Shown: positions 34,616 to 42,885, counted from the stretch's first letter. The stretch is 64,000 bases of DNA from Phormidium ambiguum IAM M-71 (GCF_001904725.1 NZ_MRCE01000018.1:1-64000), one strand, 5' to 3'. Numbers and translations are program-made. Notes: generated by a model from the letters alone, not told the origin.

Positions 34616-36040
34616 ATGACTAATAATATTCAAGTTCAACCACGATTAGAATTTATTCCACAAAATTTCAATCCTTTGGTTTTTCAGTGGTGCCAATTAA
34701 TATTACCACTATGGTTGCGATCGCGTACTAATATAGCCGAAATTAAAGCCGAAAACTTAGCAACTTTAGTTGATTTATACAAGCAATTTCAAGACAATAA
34801 AATTCGCTTTTTAATGGCATTTCGTCACCCCAATGTTGACGATCCTTACTGTTTAATGTATCTCTTAACCAGATTATTGCCTCAAGCAGCTAAACAGCAA
34901 GGAATACCATTAAAAAAACCAACTCACGGGCATTTTATTTACGATCGCGGAATTCCGCTTTGGGCAGGTTCTTCTGTTGGTTGGCTTTATTCGCAATTAG
35001 GCGGAACTCCCATCCATCGCGGTAAATTAGATCGAGTAGGTTTACGTTCAATTCGACAGTTATTTGTCGATGGACAATTTCCGATGATGGCATCTCCAGA
35101 AGGTGCAACAAATGGACACAATGAAATAGTTAGTCCCATTGAACCAGGCATTGCCCAAATGGGTTTTTGGTGTGCGGAAGACTTATTAGCAGCAAAACGA
35201 TCGGAAGAAGTTTTCTTACTACCAATAGGAATTCAATATTACTATATAAATCCGCCTTGGTTATCTTTAGAAAAATTGCTAACCCAATTAGAAATTGATA
35301 GTGGTTTATCTCCAAACACAAACTTTGAATTTGTGATATCAAATGAAGTGAAATTTACCAGCGAAAGAGAAGCAAACTTATATAAAAGATTGTATCGTTT
35401 GGGATTTCATATAGTAGGCTTAATGGAGGATTTTTACACCAAATTTTATCATAAAACTCCTCAGCAAATTTCCCAAGATTCTGTTACTGACCCTACAGAA
35501 CTTTTATCGTTGAGATTACAATCATTACTAGATACAGCGTTAAAAGTAGCAGAAGAGAGTTTTCATATTCCTACTAAAGGCAGCGTGATCGATCGCTGTC
35601 GCAAATTAGAACAAGCAGGATGGGACTGGATTTATCGGGAAGATATCAAGAATTTAGAAGTATTATCACCCCTAGAAAGAGGTTTAGCCGATCGCATTGC
35701 CGAAGAAGCATCCAAGCGAATGTGGCACATGAGATTAGTCGAAAGTTTTGTCGCCGTCACAGGTAAATATGTATACGAAAAACCCTCTGTAGAAAGATTT
35801 GCCGAAACAACTTTACTCTTGTGGGATATGCTAACCAGAATTAAAGGAGGTAATCCTTTTAAACGTCCCAAATTAGGGAAACAAAGAGTCGAAATGTCGA
35901 TCGGAAATCCCCTTTCAGTTTCCTCCCGTTACGATGACTATAAAACTAGTCGTCGTAAAGCAGTCAACGATCTCACTCAAGACTTACAAACAGGATTAGA
36001 GAAATTGATCGTTAAAAATTCGTATCCCAATTCTCTGTAA
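34616..36040 (+). CDS. Phospholipid/glycerol acyltransferase (PlsC-like)
   Basis: 474 aa from ATG 34616 (a TTG two codons upstream also exists). The HX4D acyltransferase motif is FRHPNVDDPY (His71, Asp76), and PEGATNG (about 161-167) fits the EGTR-like acyl-acceptor motif. It is about twice as long as a classical PlsC (about 240 aa); the C-terminal 250 residues are helical and unassigned. A glycerolipid acyl-transfer role at the membrane is likely. The last codons and TAA stop (36038-36040) lie inside interspersed repeat A, so the exact C-terminus came from the repeat. It follows the giant membrane protein by 154 bp on the same strand. Confidence 0.82.
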   Translation: MTNNIQVQPRLEFIPQNFNPLVFQWCQLILPLWLRSRTNIAEIKAENLATLVDLYKQFQDNKIRFLMAFRHPNVDDPYCLMYLLTRLLPQAAKQQGIPLKKPTHGHFIYDRGIPLWAGSSVGWLYSQLGGTPIHRGKLDRVGLRSIRQLFVDGQFPMMASPEGATNGHNEIVSPIEPGIAQMGFWCAEDLLAAKRSEEVFLLPIGIQYYYINPPWLSLEKLLTQLEIDSGLSPNTNFEFVISNEVKFTSEREANLYKRLYRLGFHIVGLMEDFYTKFYHKTPQQISQDSVTDPTELLSLRLQSLLDTALKVAEESFHIPTKGSVIDRCRKLEQAGWDWIYREDIKNLEVLSPLERGLADRIAEEASKRMWHMRLVESFVAVTGKYVYEKPSVERFAETTLLLWDMLTRIKGGNPFKRPKLGKQRVEMSIGNPLSVSSRYDDYKTSRRKAVNDLTQDLQTGLEKLIVKNSYPNSL

Positions 36041-36096
36041 AATTGCGCTAAATCATAGCCCCTCCCCGTAGACGGGGAGGGGTTTGGGGTGGGGTT
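36035..36096 (+). repeat. Interspersed repeat A, copy 3
   Basis: A 62-bp unit nearly identical to 18691-18752 (CTGTAAAATTGCGCTAAATC, palindrome CCCCTCCCCG-TAGA-CGGGGAGGGG, G-rich tail). The loop differs between copies while the stem arms are kept, as expected if the hairpin matters. The first six bases encode the last codon and stop of the acyltransferase. Confidence 0.85.
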
Positions 36097-36133
36097 CCAT
36101 ACAGCGCATTTTCATATAGAGTTGGTATTAGAG

Positions 36134-36199
36134 AAAAATTGGGCGGTTAAAACCGCAACTACACAAACAAAGTCCGCCTACGCGGACTCTTGAAAACGG
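36134..36199 (+). repeat. Interspersed repeat B, copy 2
   Basis: AAAAATTGGGCGGTT, ACTACACAAAC, AAGTCCGCC-TAC-GCGGACT, then TTGAAAACGG. It matches the reverse complement of 25281-25343. It lies in the acyltransferase/Nif11 convergent gap with copy 3 of repeat A. Confidence 0.8.
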
Positions 36200-36220
36200 A
36201 AATTCTATGTTCTAGGCAAC

Positions 36221-36454
36221 TTATCTTGGTACTAAATGCCGCCGAGGGCCAACCCCAGGATTAATTACTGCTGCCATTTCTTCGGGCGACATTTTTTCAA
36301 TTTCGGCTTGCAGTTGTTCAACTGTGAAATTGTAACCCTGTTCTGCGGCAATTTTGACAAAGGTATTTGGATCGTCTGTTGCTTTGAGTTTTGCTTTCAA
36401 AGCATCATCTTTTTGGATAGCTTTAAAAAAGCGTGCGGCACATTCTTGTGTCAT
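36221..36454 (-). CDS. Nif11-like leader peptide family protein
   Basis: 77 aa from ATG 36454, with GAGGTG seven bases upstream; the frame extends 11 codons further but those residues lie before the family start. Nif11-type leader features are clear: MTQECAARFFKAIQKDDALKAKL, then DDPNTFVKIAAEQGYNFT, then VEQLQAEIEKMSPEEMAAV. After the leader the tail is short: INPGVGPRRHLVPR, with no Cys/Ser/Thr-rich core and no GG or GA cleavage site in the usual place. Nif11 leaders precede modified peptides (proteusins, prochlorosin-like lanthipeptides) or stand alone. No LanM, radical-SAM or protease/transporter gene is nearby. It may be an orphan leader or a non-RiPP Nif11 protein. Confidence 0.82.
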   Translation of the reverse strand: MTQECAARFFKAIQKDDALKAKLKATDDPNTFVKIAAEQGYNFTVEQLQAEIEKMSPEEMAAVINPGVGPRRHLVPR

Positions 36455-36779
36455 AAAACACCTCGCCTTTGTTAAATTTTGGTACAAAAAACTTTCGCAA
36501 AGTCGCTACTTACTAGCGACTCAAATACCCAATTAGGTGTAATCGCCTACCCTAAATTGGCAAAAATTAAATGAGAGATATTTGTCAAGGATATGGGAAA
36601 AAATAAAAATTTTCACTAAATCTTGACATAAGTTAAAGATTTTAGTATCAAGCGTCACTTGTTAACGAGTAATTTTGTGCTTCAGATCCCCGACTTCTCC
36701 AAGAAGTCGAGGATCTCAAATGAGGATCTGGACACAAGAACATTTATAGTGATTGAAGTTGGGTTATTCTTAAAAAATT
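36455..36779. other. 325-bp gap with a 15-bp hairpin upstream of dxr
   Basis: AGATCCCCGACTTCT (36684-36698) and AGAAGTCGAGGATCT (36702-36716) form an almost perfect hairpin (one C/A mismatch, three-base loop) 64 bp before dxr. This is another palindromic repeat type that I recall from other cyanobacterial genomes, present once here. The rest is AT-rich with no gene. Confidence 0.6.
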
Positions 36780-37970
36780 GTGAAAGCGATTACACTTCTA
36801 GGCTCCACTGGCTCAATTGGTACACAAACGCTCGATATCGTCTCCCAGCATCCTGACAAATTTCGCCTTGTCGGGATAGCCGCTGGACGGAACGTAGAAA
36901 TGCTGGCGCAACAAGTTCGCCAATTTCGACCGGAAATAGTTGCAATTTGCGACGAAGACAAACTTCCAGAACTGAAAGCTGCAATTGCTGACCTCGACCC
37001 CCAACCCATTTTGTTAGCGGGAGATGCCGGAATAATTGAAGTTGCACGTTACGGCGACGCAGAAGCGGTAGTTACTGGAATCGTTGGTTGTGCTGGCTTG
37101 TTACCCACAATTGCCGCCATTGAAGCTGGAAAAGACATCGCTTTAGCTAATAAAGAAACTTTAATTGCTGGTGGCCCTGTAGTTAATCCTTTGGTGGAAA
37201 AACACGGCGTAAAACTTTTGCCAGCAGACTCAGAACATTCGGCAATTTTCCAATGTTTGCAAGGAGTTCCTCAAGGCGGGTTAAAGAAGATCATTCTAAC
37301 CGCTTCTGGTGGCGCGTTTCGAGATTGGCCTGTAGAAAAGTTAGCCGAAGCCAAAGTTTCCGATGCTTTAAAACATCCTAATTGGTCAATGGGTCGCAAA
37401 ATTACTATTGATTCTGCCACCTTAATGAACAAAGGTTTAGAAGTAATTGAAGCGCATTATTTGTTTGGTGCGGATTACGATGATATCGAAATTGTCATCC
37501 ATCCCCAAAGTATTATTCACTCTTTAATTGAGTTACAAGATACTTCGGTTTTAGCACAATTAGGTTGGCCGGATATGCGTTTACCTTTGCTTTATGCAAT
37601 GTCTTGGCCGGAAAGAATTTATACAGATTGGGAAAGATTAGATTTGGTAAAAGCTGGCAGTTTAACTTTCCGCGAACCAGACCATAATAAATATCCTTGT
37701 ATGCAGTTAGCTTATGCGGCTGGTCGTGCTGGTGGTTCGATGCCTGCGGTTTTAAATGCGGCAAATGAACAAGCTGTGGCTCTATTTTTAGATGAAAAGA
37801 TTGGCTTTTTAGATATTCCTCGTTGTATTGAGTGGGTTTGCGATCGCCATCGCACAGATCATCAACAAAACCCCTCTTTAGATGACATTTTAGCCGCAGA
37901 TCAATGGGCGAGACAAGAAGTTTTGGCAGCTAGTGAAAAAATTGGAGGAGCGATCGCACTTTCTATTTAA
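36780..37970 (+). CDS. dxr: 1-deoxy-D-xylulose 5-phosphate reductoisomerase
   Basis: 396 aa. Converts DXP to 2-C-methyl-D-erythritol 4-phosphate with NADPH, the committed step of the MEP isoprenoid pathway feeding carotenoids, the chlorophyll phytyl chain and quinones. The start is GTG at 36780 and gives [21 protein letters not shown], the NADPH site (GSTGSIG at 8-14). Then [14 protein letters not shown] (about 118-131), the metal/substrate loop [15 protein letters not shown] (about 145-159), and [21 protein letters not shown] (a region, about 201-221). A hairpin with a T-rich tail follows the stop. Confidence 0.96.
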   Translation: MKAITLLGSTGSIGTQTLDIVSQHPDKFRLVGIAAGRNVEMLAQQVRQFRPEIVAICDEDKLPELKAAIADLDPQPILLAGDAGIIEVARYGDAEAVVTGIVGCAGLLPTIAAIEAGKDIALANKETLIAGGPVVNPLVEKHGVKLLPADSEHSAIFQCLQGVPQGGLKKIILTASGGAFRDWPVEKLAEAKVSDALKHPNWSMGRKITIDSATLMNKGLEVIEAHYLFGADYDDIEIVIHPQSIIHSLIELQDTSVLAQLGWPDMRLPLLYAMSWPERIYTDWERLDLVKAGSLTFREPDHNKYPCMQLAYAAGRAGGSMPAVLNAANEQAVALFLDEKIGFLDIPRCIEWVCDRHRTDHQQNPSLDDILAADQWARQEVLAASEKIGGAIALSI

Positions 37971-38012
37971 TATTTGTAATCGATGCCCCTTGCCGTTAAA
38001 CTGACGTTATTC

Positions 38013-38052
38013 AGCCTCAATCGCAATACTACGACTGAGGCTTGAAGTTTTA
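38013..38052 (+). terminator. Putative terminator after dxr
   Basis: AGCCTCA (38013-38019) pairs with TGAGGCT (38036-38042), extended by a further three pairs across one mismatch, then TGAAGTTTTATTA. It starts 43 bp after the dxr stop. Confidence 0.55.
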
Positions 38053-38199
38053 TTAGAAGCATATTTGGCAAACCATCTAGGCGATCATGATCTTAGATGG
38101 ATACAAAAGAAATTGGCAGATAATAAATTTACTATAAAAATTGACTTGGTTAATGAAGCTGCAAAACGACGGTTAATGTTGGGAGGATATAGTCTTTAG
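38047..38199 (+). pseudogene. Possible gene remnant, about 50 codons, no start
   Basis: An open frame from 38047 to TAG at 38197-38199 reads VLLEAYLANHLGD, a helical WIQKKLADNKFTI segment, then VNEAAKRRLMLGGYSL. It has protein-like composition but no in-frame ATG and no ribosome-binding site; the only candidate start is TTG at 38062. It may be the 3' end of a lost gene. I cannot name the family. Confidence 0.35.
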
Positions 38200-38237
38200 A
38201 CTTGCACCCTAAATTATCTAAATCTCTGTCAAAAATT

Positions 38238-38429
38238 TCACCCAACTTCAGCATTCTTAATCGCCTGTTTCAGACGTACTAAACGCCTTTGTCTATTATC
38301 ATTTTCTAACTGCATCGTAAGGTTTTCTAATTCCAGGGTAGCTGCTTCCATTGCTAACCGACTGCGGCGCAAATTAGCTAATAATCTCTTAGCTGTTTCA
38401 GCATCAGGAATGTGGGGTTGATTATTCAT
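38238..38429 (-). CDS. Small hypothetical coiled-coil protein
   Basis: 63 aa from ATG 38429, whose ATGA overlaps the stop of the preceding gene, so translation is probably coupled. It starts MNNQPHIPDAETAKRLLANL and then forms one long charged helix (RRSRLAMEAATLELENLTMQ and so on) typical of a coiled coil. Family unrecognised. The pair lies just upstream, divergently, of a toxin-antitoxin module. Confidence 0.65.
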   Translation of the reverse strand: MNNQPHIPDAETAKRLLANLRRSRLAMEAATLELENLTMQLENDNRQRRLVRLKQAIKNAEVG

Positions 38430-38770
38430 GGCAAATTCCACTCCGTTTTTACTTCTTGAATGCTCCGCGTCATCGCTGGAATTTCCATTTGGATGCGTTC
38501 AATTGATTGGTTTACTAAGTTTAGTATATCAGCCGTTATCGCTGGTTGAGCCTCAGCAATGCGTAACTGAAAATTAGACAACCGAGAAAACCAAGGTGCA
38601 GCACGTTCAGCTACACTTTTGAGTTCATCCAAAAATGGTATTGTGTCACTCGTTTCGCCAAACATTTCAAATAAACTCAATTCTGCTGCTGTTGCTGCAT
38701 CAATGATATTTAACAACTGGCGTTTCAATTGCCAGATAATTTCCTCAAGTTCGTTGGTAAATTTTGCCAT
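38426..38770 (-). CDS. Hypothetical helical protein, coupled to the 63-aa gene
   Basis: 114 aa (start ATG at 38770). Mostly amphipathic helices: ELEEIIWQLKRQLLNIIDAA near the N-terminus, then a middle TSDTIPFLDELKSVAERAAP and a C-terminal QVNQS/ERIQMEIPAMTRSIQEV-type stretch. No signal peptide or membrane helix. I recognise no family. It overlaps the downstream 63-aa gene by 4 bp and is probably a two-gene operon; two small helical proteins from one mRNA suggest a complex, but this is inference. Confidence 0.65.
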   Translation of the reverse strand: MAKFTNELEEIIWQLKRQLLNIIDAATAAELSLFEMFGETSDTIPFLDELKSVAERAAPWFSRLSNFQLRIAEAQPAITADILNLVNQSIERIQMEIPAMTRSIQEVKTEWNLP

Positions 38771-38978
38771 AGTTGCACATTTCCGATCAATCCCTAATCA
38801 TTTATCTTTATCACTAAATGAAGTAATCGTTTCTAGTAAACTTTAAATTACTCAAGTTTTGCAAGAAGCAACTGAGGCTATGGGGTAAGAGTAACCATCA
38901 CTTTTATTTAGAGGTAAAATGGGGAAAGAGCGATCGCTATTTTCACAAAACTTTTGGCAGAATCAATCAGAGGCAACA

Positions 38979-39218
38979 ATGCAAATTACATTAAGCCAAG
39001 AACAAACTCAAATCCTTGAAGCTTTGGTAAAGCAAGGACAATATTCATCTGTTGAAGAGGCAATTAATACAGCCTTACAGTTATTAATCCATGATGTCGC
39101 AGAACGAGAAGCTTGGTTGCGCTTTTCAAGGAATCAACTAAATGATGCTTACACTCAGGACGATGATTACCCACTCGACGCAATTAAAATAGCAAATCCC
39201 GACTATGCAGGAAGCTGA
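38979..39218 (+). CDS. Antitoxin, ParD/ribbon-helix-helix type
   Basis: 79 aa from ATG 38979 (an AGAGG lies about six bases upstream); the frame is open 20 codons further but those residues are not antitoxin-like. MQITLSQEQTQILEALVKQGQYSSVEEAINTALQLL (a region, not a single motif) matches the N-terminal RHH DNA-binding domain of ParD antitoxins; the acidic C-terminus (NQLNDAYTQDDDYPLDAIKI) would bind the toxin. The toxin start codon lies inside its end, with a 14-bp overlap. As usual, the antitoxin should repress the operon. Confidence 0.85.
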   Translation: MQITLSQEQTQILEALVKQGQYSSVEEAINTALQLLIHDVAEREAWLRFSRNQLNDAYTQDDDYPLDAIKIANPDYAGS

Positions 39219-39540
39219 TGTCGTTCTCACTCCAATTCCCCAAGCTGACGGAAAAATCAAGAATCGTCCAGTCATTATTCTGCGAGAACTACCCCCTTAT
39301 GGAGATTTTTTAGTCTGTGGTGTTAGCACCCAGTTACATCAACAAGTTACAGGTTTTGATGATATTATTTCCCCTTCTGACCCAGACTTTACTGCTACTG
39401 GTTTACGAGTTCAATCCTTAATTCGGTTAGGTTTCCTTGCTGTAGTGCCTCGTAATCAAATTATCGGTTCTCTTGGGGCTATTTCAGCAGAAAGACATCA
39501 ACGCTTATTAAAAACCCTTAGTGATTATCTGGTTAATTAA
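39205..39540 (+). CDS. MazF/PemK-type endoribonuclease toxin
   Basis: 111 aa, a small soluble mRNA interferase by family. MazF-like features: a DVVLTPIPQADGKIKNRPVIIL start (family G-D-x-x-x-x... strand and the GKxRPxxIL signature), VVPRNQIIGSLGAI near the end, and a C-terminal helix LLKTLSDYL. It starts at ATG 39205 within the antitoxin gene. A ParD-type antitoxin paired with a MazF-type toxin is an accepted but less common mix. No other genes appear to belong to the module. Confidence 0.82.
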   Translation: MQEADVVLTPIPQADGKIKNRPVIILRELPPYGDFLVCGVSTQLHQQVTGFDDIISPSDPDFTATGLRVQSLIRLGFLAVVPRNQIIGSLGAISAERHQRLLKTLSDYLVN

Positions 39541-39623
39541 TTAAACTAATTTTCTCCAAGTAACTCACAGAAAACGGAGCAAAATAGAGGTAATAATCTC
39601 TTTATCATCTAATTAAAAACTTT

Positions 39624-39839
39624 ATGCCAGCAGAATTAATTGTTTTAATTGCCGCCTTAATCGTCACATTCTTAGTATTTACGTGGTTAATTAAAGTTGT
39701 TAAAGCAACCATTCAAACCGCTATTACCATCGCCTTAATTGTTTTAATCTTACAACTAATCTTTGGCATCGGCCCTAGTCAACTTTGGCAAAAAATCATC
39801 GAACTTCCCCAAATAATTTGGCAGCAACCAAATCAATAA
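39624..39839 (+). CDS. Small two-helix membrane protein
   Basis: 71 aa, hypothetical. Hydrophobic helices at about 4-24 and 32-53 are separated by KVVKAT; the tail (QLWQKIIELPQIIWQQPNQ) is amphipathic. Probably an inner- or thylakoid-membrane protein of unknown function. ATG start with no strong ribosome-binding site. It ends at the left arm of an inverted repeat that abuts its stop codon. Confidence 0.65.
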   Translation: MPAELIVLIAALIVTFLVFTWLIKVVKATIQTAITIALIVLILQLIFGIGPSQLWQKIIELPQIIWQQPNQ

Positions 39840-39926
39840 TTAACCGCAGAAAACACTAGATAAAACAAAAACATTTGCGTACCCTGGGGGAAGGCTGCGC
39901 CAACATCTGCGTTCATCTGCGGTTAA
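39840..39926. repeat. 87-bp noncoding unit with 11-bp inverted ends
   Basis: TTAACCGCAGA (39840-39850) and TCTGCGGTTAA (39916-39926) are exact reverse complements. The interior includes CATCTGCGTTCATCTGCG, the same ATCTG(C/T)G words as in the repeat cluster at 53391-53500, so the element belongs to a dispersed repeat family. Confidence 0.6.
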
Positions 39927-39937
39927 ATTTCTCTTAT

Positions 39938-40426
39938 TTAAACTTTCCCTGTCAACCTAGCAAAAGCACTTTGCACAGCCGGAGGTAATTGACGCATAAT
40001 TTTACCTTTTTCTCTGTCAATGGCAACTAAAGTCACCATTGCTGTCACATACAATTCCTCACCATCCAAAGACTGAATTTGGTTATCCCAATTCAACCTT
40101 ACACCATCGATTTCTGCCATTTTTGCTTTGACAACTGCGGTCATTCCTAATCTTAATGGTCGGTGATAACGAATCGAAAGTTCGACAACTGGTAAATCGC
40201 AACCTAAAGCAACTAAATCAGCAAAATCAATGCCGAGCGATCGCAAACATTCTACCCTAGCTTCTTCCAACCAAGCCAGATAAGTACCATGCCAAACAAC
40301 CCCACCATAATCAGTATGATGTGGTTGCACCCTTACCGGATATTCAAACCAAGCGCCAGGTGTCATCTGAAGCAAGTTTTGGATAGCAGTAGTTGGAGGA
40401 AGTTGAGGATTTCTTTCTTCTGACAC
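39938..40426 (-). CDS. Acyl-CoA thioesterase (4HBT hotdog fold)
   Basis: 162 aa using GTG at 40426, supported by AAGGA about 11 bases upstream; a GTG at 40450 would add eight residues. The hotdog thioesterase signature is HHTDYGGVVWHGTYLAWLEE (Asp of HTDY is the usual catalytic residue, followed by GVVWHGxYLxWxEEAR). Cyanobacterial relatives include the DHNA-CoA hydrolase and YbgC-like enzymes, so hydrolysis of an acyl- or aroyl-CoA, perhaps in phylloquinone synthesis, is plausible but not shown. Single gene, convergent with the small membrane protein gene. Confidence 0.85.
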   Translation of the reverse strand: MSEERNPQLPPTTAIQNLLQMTPGAWFEYPVRVQPHHTDYGGVVWHGTYLAWLEEARVECLRSLGIDFADLVALGCDLPVVELSIRYHRPLRLGMTAVVKAKMAEIDGVRLNWDNQIQSLDGEELYVTAMVTLVAIDREKGKIMRQLPPAVQSAFARLTGKV

Positions 40427-40504
40427 AGTAAATTTCGTCCTTAAAAACACTAATTAATTAAAAATAACCGATCTATACTACCTTTCTTTTGCATTCTATC
40501 TTCT

Positions 40505-41473
40505 TTAACGCGGTTTAATTACCTTTGGCGCAGCGATTGCTGGAATTTGTGTAGGATCGATAAGAAACTTTTCTGCATTATAAACCCCTGACCAAGCTGC
40601 TAAAAGACGTGCTGCTAATCTTAACAGTTCTGCTTCGGAATTAAGACCCCAAAGCTGCATTAAAGGTGAGTTATCTGCTGATTGTTTTCCTAATGCCAAA
40701 CGCCATGCCACTGGTACACCAGCCACACTATTATATGTGCCAGATAACGCACCTACGATCGCACTCGTTAGTTGTGGATTGGGACATCTTGCAGCACGCA
40801 TTACCGAAAGTCGCAAATCTTCCAGCGTACTTAAAAAGCAGTAAAAAGCTAACGCTACTGGAGTATGCGGTGGCATGGTTTTCCCGCGAGGAATTAAAGT
40901 GTTTAAAGTTTTTTCTAATCCAGCACCTTCAGCTAATAAAATTTCCACCTTTCTAAGTTGTTGAACTAAAGAAGTTTCTACATCTAAATAATTAATAGTT
41001 TCCGTAATTAATGTGGCAGGATTAAGTTTTTCTTTCAAGGAAAGAGCGATCGCATATCCCAACGCTAAAGTACCATCTTTCAATACCGAATTATCTTGCC
41101 AAACATCTGCCACTTGTTGCAAGTTTTGTCTTAATTTTGCTTCATCTTCATGAAAAAAAAGCGCTACTGGTACTGTCGAAATAATTCCACTAATATCAGC
41201 CTTATCTCTAGTTATACCGGGTAAATTATCTAGTAGTTTTTCTGAATCATTCTCAATAATTGATTCTGAGGATTCGCACCAATCGACTAAATCCAACCTA
41301 CCACTACGAATTAAACCTTCTGTACCACGAATCACCAACCGTCCTGTATCAGAAGAATGCTGAATATTTTGTTTTGTGCCTAGTTGCCAAGTATCGCCGT
41401 AAGCACCAACAATTTCTCCAATAACAGTGCCTAAAAAGGCACCTCTAAACCTACTCAAAAGGGAGTAACGCAT
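40505..41473 (-). CDS. ADP-ribosylglycohydrolase-fold protein, catalytic residues lost
   Basis: 322 aa from ATG 41473. The all-helical DraG fold is recognisable: start RFRGAFLGTVIGEIVGA (canonical G-D-A-L/G becomes GTVIG), the middle TPVALAFYCFL, and the end SAIVGALSGTYNSVAGVPVAW (canonical DTDT...AIxGALAGAxxG). The metal-binding acid residues are missing: no DDT motif in the N-terminal part, and the DTDT motif before the last helix reads NPQL. The protein probably no longer removes ADP-ribose but may bind a ligand or partner. A conserved cyanobacterial paralogue in my recollection, not verified. Single gene. Confidence 0.7.
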   Translation of the reverse strand: MRYSLLSRFRGAFLGTVIGEIVGAYGDTWQLGTKQNIQHSSDTGRLVIRGTEGLIRSGRLDLVDWCESSESIIENDSEKLLDNLPGITRDKADISGIISTVPVALFFHEDEAKLRQNLQQVADVWQDNSVLKDGTLALGYAIALSLKEKLNPATLITETINYLDVETSLVQQLRKVEILLAEGAGLEKTLNTLIPRGKTMPPHTPVALAFYCFLSTLEDLRLSVMRAARCPNPQLTSAIVGALSGTYNSVAGVPVAWRLALGKQSADNSPLMQLWGLNSEAELLRLAARLLAAWSGVYNAEKFLIDPTQIPAIAAPKVIKPR

Positions 41474-41626
41474 CAATCTTATTATCTAACTAGCAACGCT
41501 CAGAAGACACTGCGCTGATTCTAACTCAACTAACTCCCGACAATACCTATCTTTTGCCAGAAGTTTATCTTTATTTTCATAGTTTACCCTGAAATTAGAC
41601 AAAAATCGGAGATTAATAGCTGGGAA

Positions 41627-42814
41627 ATGTTTGACGCTAGCGAAATCCTCACTGCCCAATTAGACAATATATTAGAACGTTGGAAAACAGCTGTTCGCCA
41701 AGACTCGCGCATAGAAAGTTCAGCTGATTTATCAGAAACCGCATTAAAAGATTCTATGCCAGTGCTTTTAAACGGAATGGTAAAGGCGCTAGCTAATCGG
41801 GGAACAGAAAGTTATGAAATCATTGCATCTGCCAGTTTAGAACACGGTAACACTCGTGCTGAGGAAGGATACAATGCTGCTGAAATTGCCTGGGAATACC
41901 AAATATTACGCCGAGTTATTTTTTCAGTTTTAGAACCTCAACTTTTGCAAGGTTCACCAGAAGAAATTATCAGAACTATGCGTACCCTTGATGCGGTAAT
42001 AGATGAAGCAATTTCCCAGTGTTATACAAGTTACGTGGAACAGCGAGTTAAAGAGTTAGAGCAGGTAAGAAGTCAGCTAATTATGACTAACCAAGAACTG
42101 ACTCGGTTGCTGCGTACTAGTAAAGATAGTTTAGCTTATATGGCACATGAATTAAAAACACCTTTAACATCAATTATTGGTTACTCTGACTTATTTTTGC
42201 GTCAGCAACAACAAACTGTAGATGTTCAAGCAACAGTGCCAAATCTGCGTAATATTGAGCGAGTGTTGCAATCGGGCAGGTTATTGTTGCGTTTAATTAA
42301 TGATGCTTTAGAATTGTCTAGTTCGGAAGCTGGCAAACTCCAATTGCATCTTACTTGTATTGATCCTAAACAATTAATTAAAGATGTAGTTGCCACAATT
42401 GAACCACTCGCTCAAGCTAAGAATTTACAGTTAAAAATAGATTGCGATCGCACTCCCAATCAAGTAACAACAGATATCTTTCGTCTCCGACAAATTTTCA
42501 TAAATCTTCTCAGTAATGCAGTTCGTTACACCAATGAAGGTTTCATCAAAATAGAGTGTTTAACCCATAGCAACTCTGATTGGTCTATCATGATTAGCGA
42601 TACTGGAATTGGCATAGCCCAAAAAGATTTAACTCGCATATTTGAACCTTTTACGCGAGCAAGTTCTAATACTCATTATCGAGATGAGCAAAGTACAGGT
42701 TTAGGATTAGCAATTGTCGATCGACTAATTAAACTCTTGCACGGAGAAATAAAAGTTGTTTCTCAACTCGGTGTTGGCTCAACTTTTACAATCACTTTTC
42801 CAACTGAAATATAA
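41627..42814 (+). CDS. Soluble sensor histidine kinase, RsbRD-like N-terminus
   Basis: 395 aa, no membrane helices. Residues about 8-135 are helical and resemble the RsbRD N-terminal domain (DNILERWKTAVRQDSRIES, MPVLLNGMVKAL, AAEIAWEYQILRRVIF). A coiled coil (VEQRVKELEQVRSQL) leads to HisKA with His174 (AYMAHELKTPLTSIIGY), then HATPase_c (NLLSNAVRYTNEG, DTGIGI, GLGLAIVDRLI). It is a cytoplasmic kinase of unknown input, partner elsewhere; no response regulator is next to it. Confidence 0.92.
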   Translation: MFDASEILTAQLDNILERWKTAVRQDSRIESSADLSETALKDSMPVLLNGMVKALANRGTESYEIIASASLEHGNTRAEEGYNAAEIAWEYQILRRVIFSVLEPQLLQGSPEEIIRTMRTLDAVIDEAISQCYTSYVEQRVKELEQVRSQLIMTNQELTRLLRTSKDSLAYMAHELKTPLTSIIGYSDLFLRQQQQTVDVQATVPNLRNIERVLQSGRLLLRLINDALELSSSEAGKLQLHLTCIDPKQLIKDVVATIEPLAQAKNLQLKIDCDRTPNQVTTDIFRLRQIFINLLSNAVRYTNEGFIKIECLTHSNSDWSIMISDTGIGIAQKDLTRIFEPFTRASSNTHYRDEQSTGLGLAIVDRLIKLLHGEIKVVSQLGVGSTFTITFPTEI

Positions 42815-42885
42815 AAATATGTTGTTACGCTTCCACACTCTAATTAATAAGGGCGAAGACAGCGCAACAATATACTTATTTTTGA

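Noticed and set aside
36659-36856. 65-codon frame over the dxr promoter hairpin
   Set aside because: It overlaps the dxr start in another frame and a palindromic repeat; no supporting signal.
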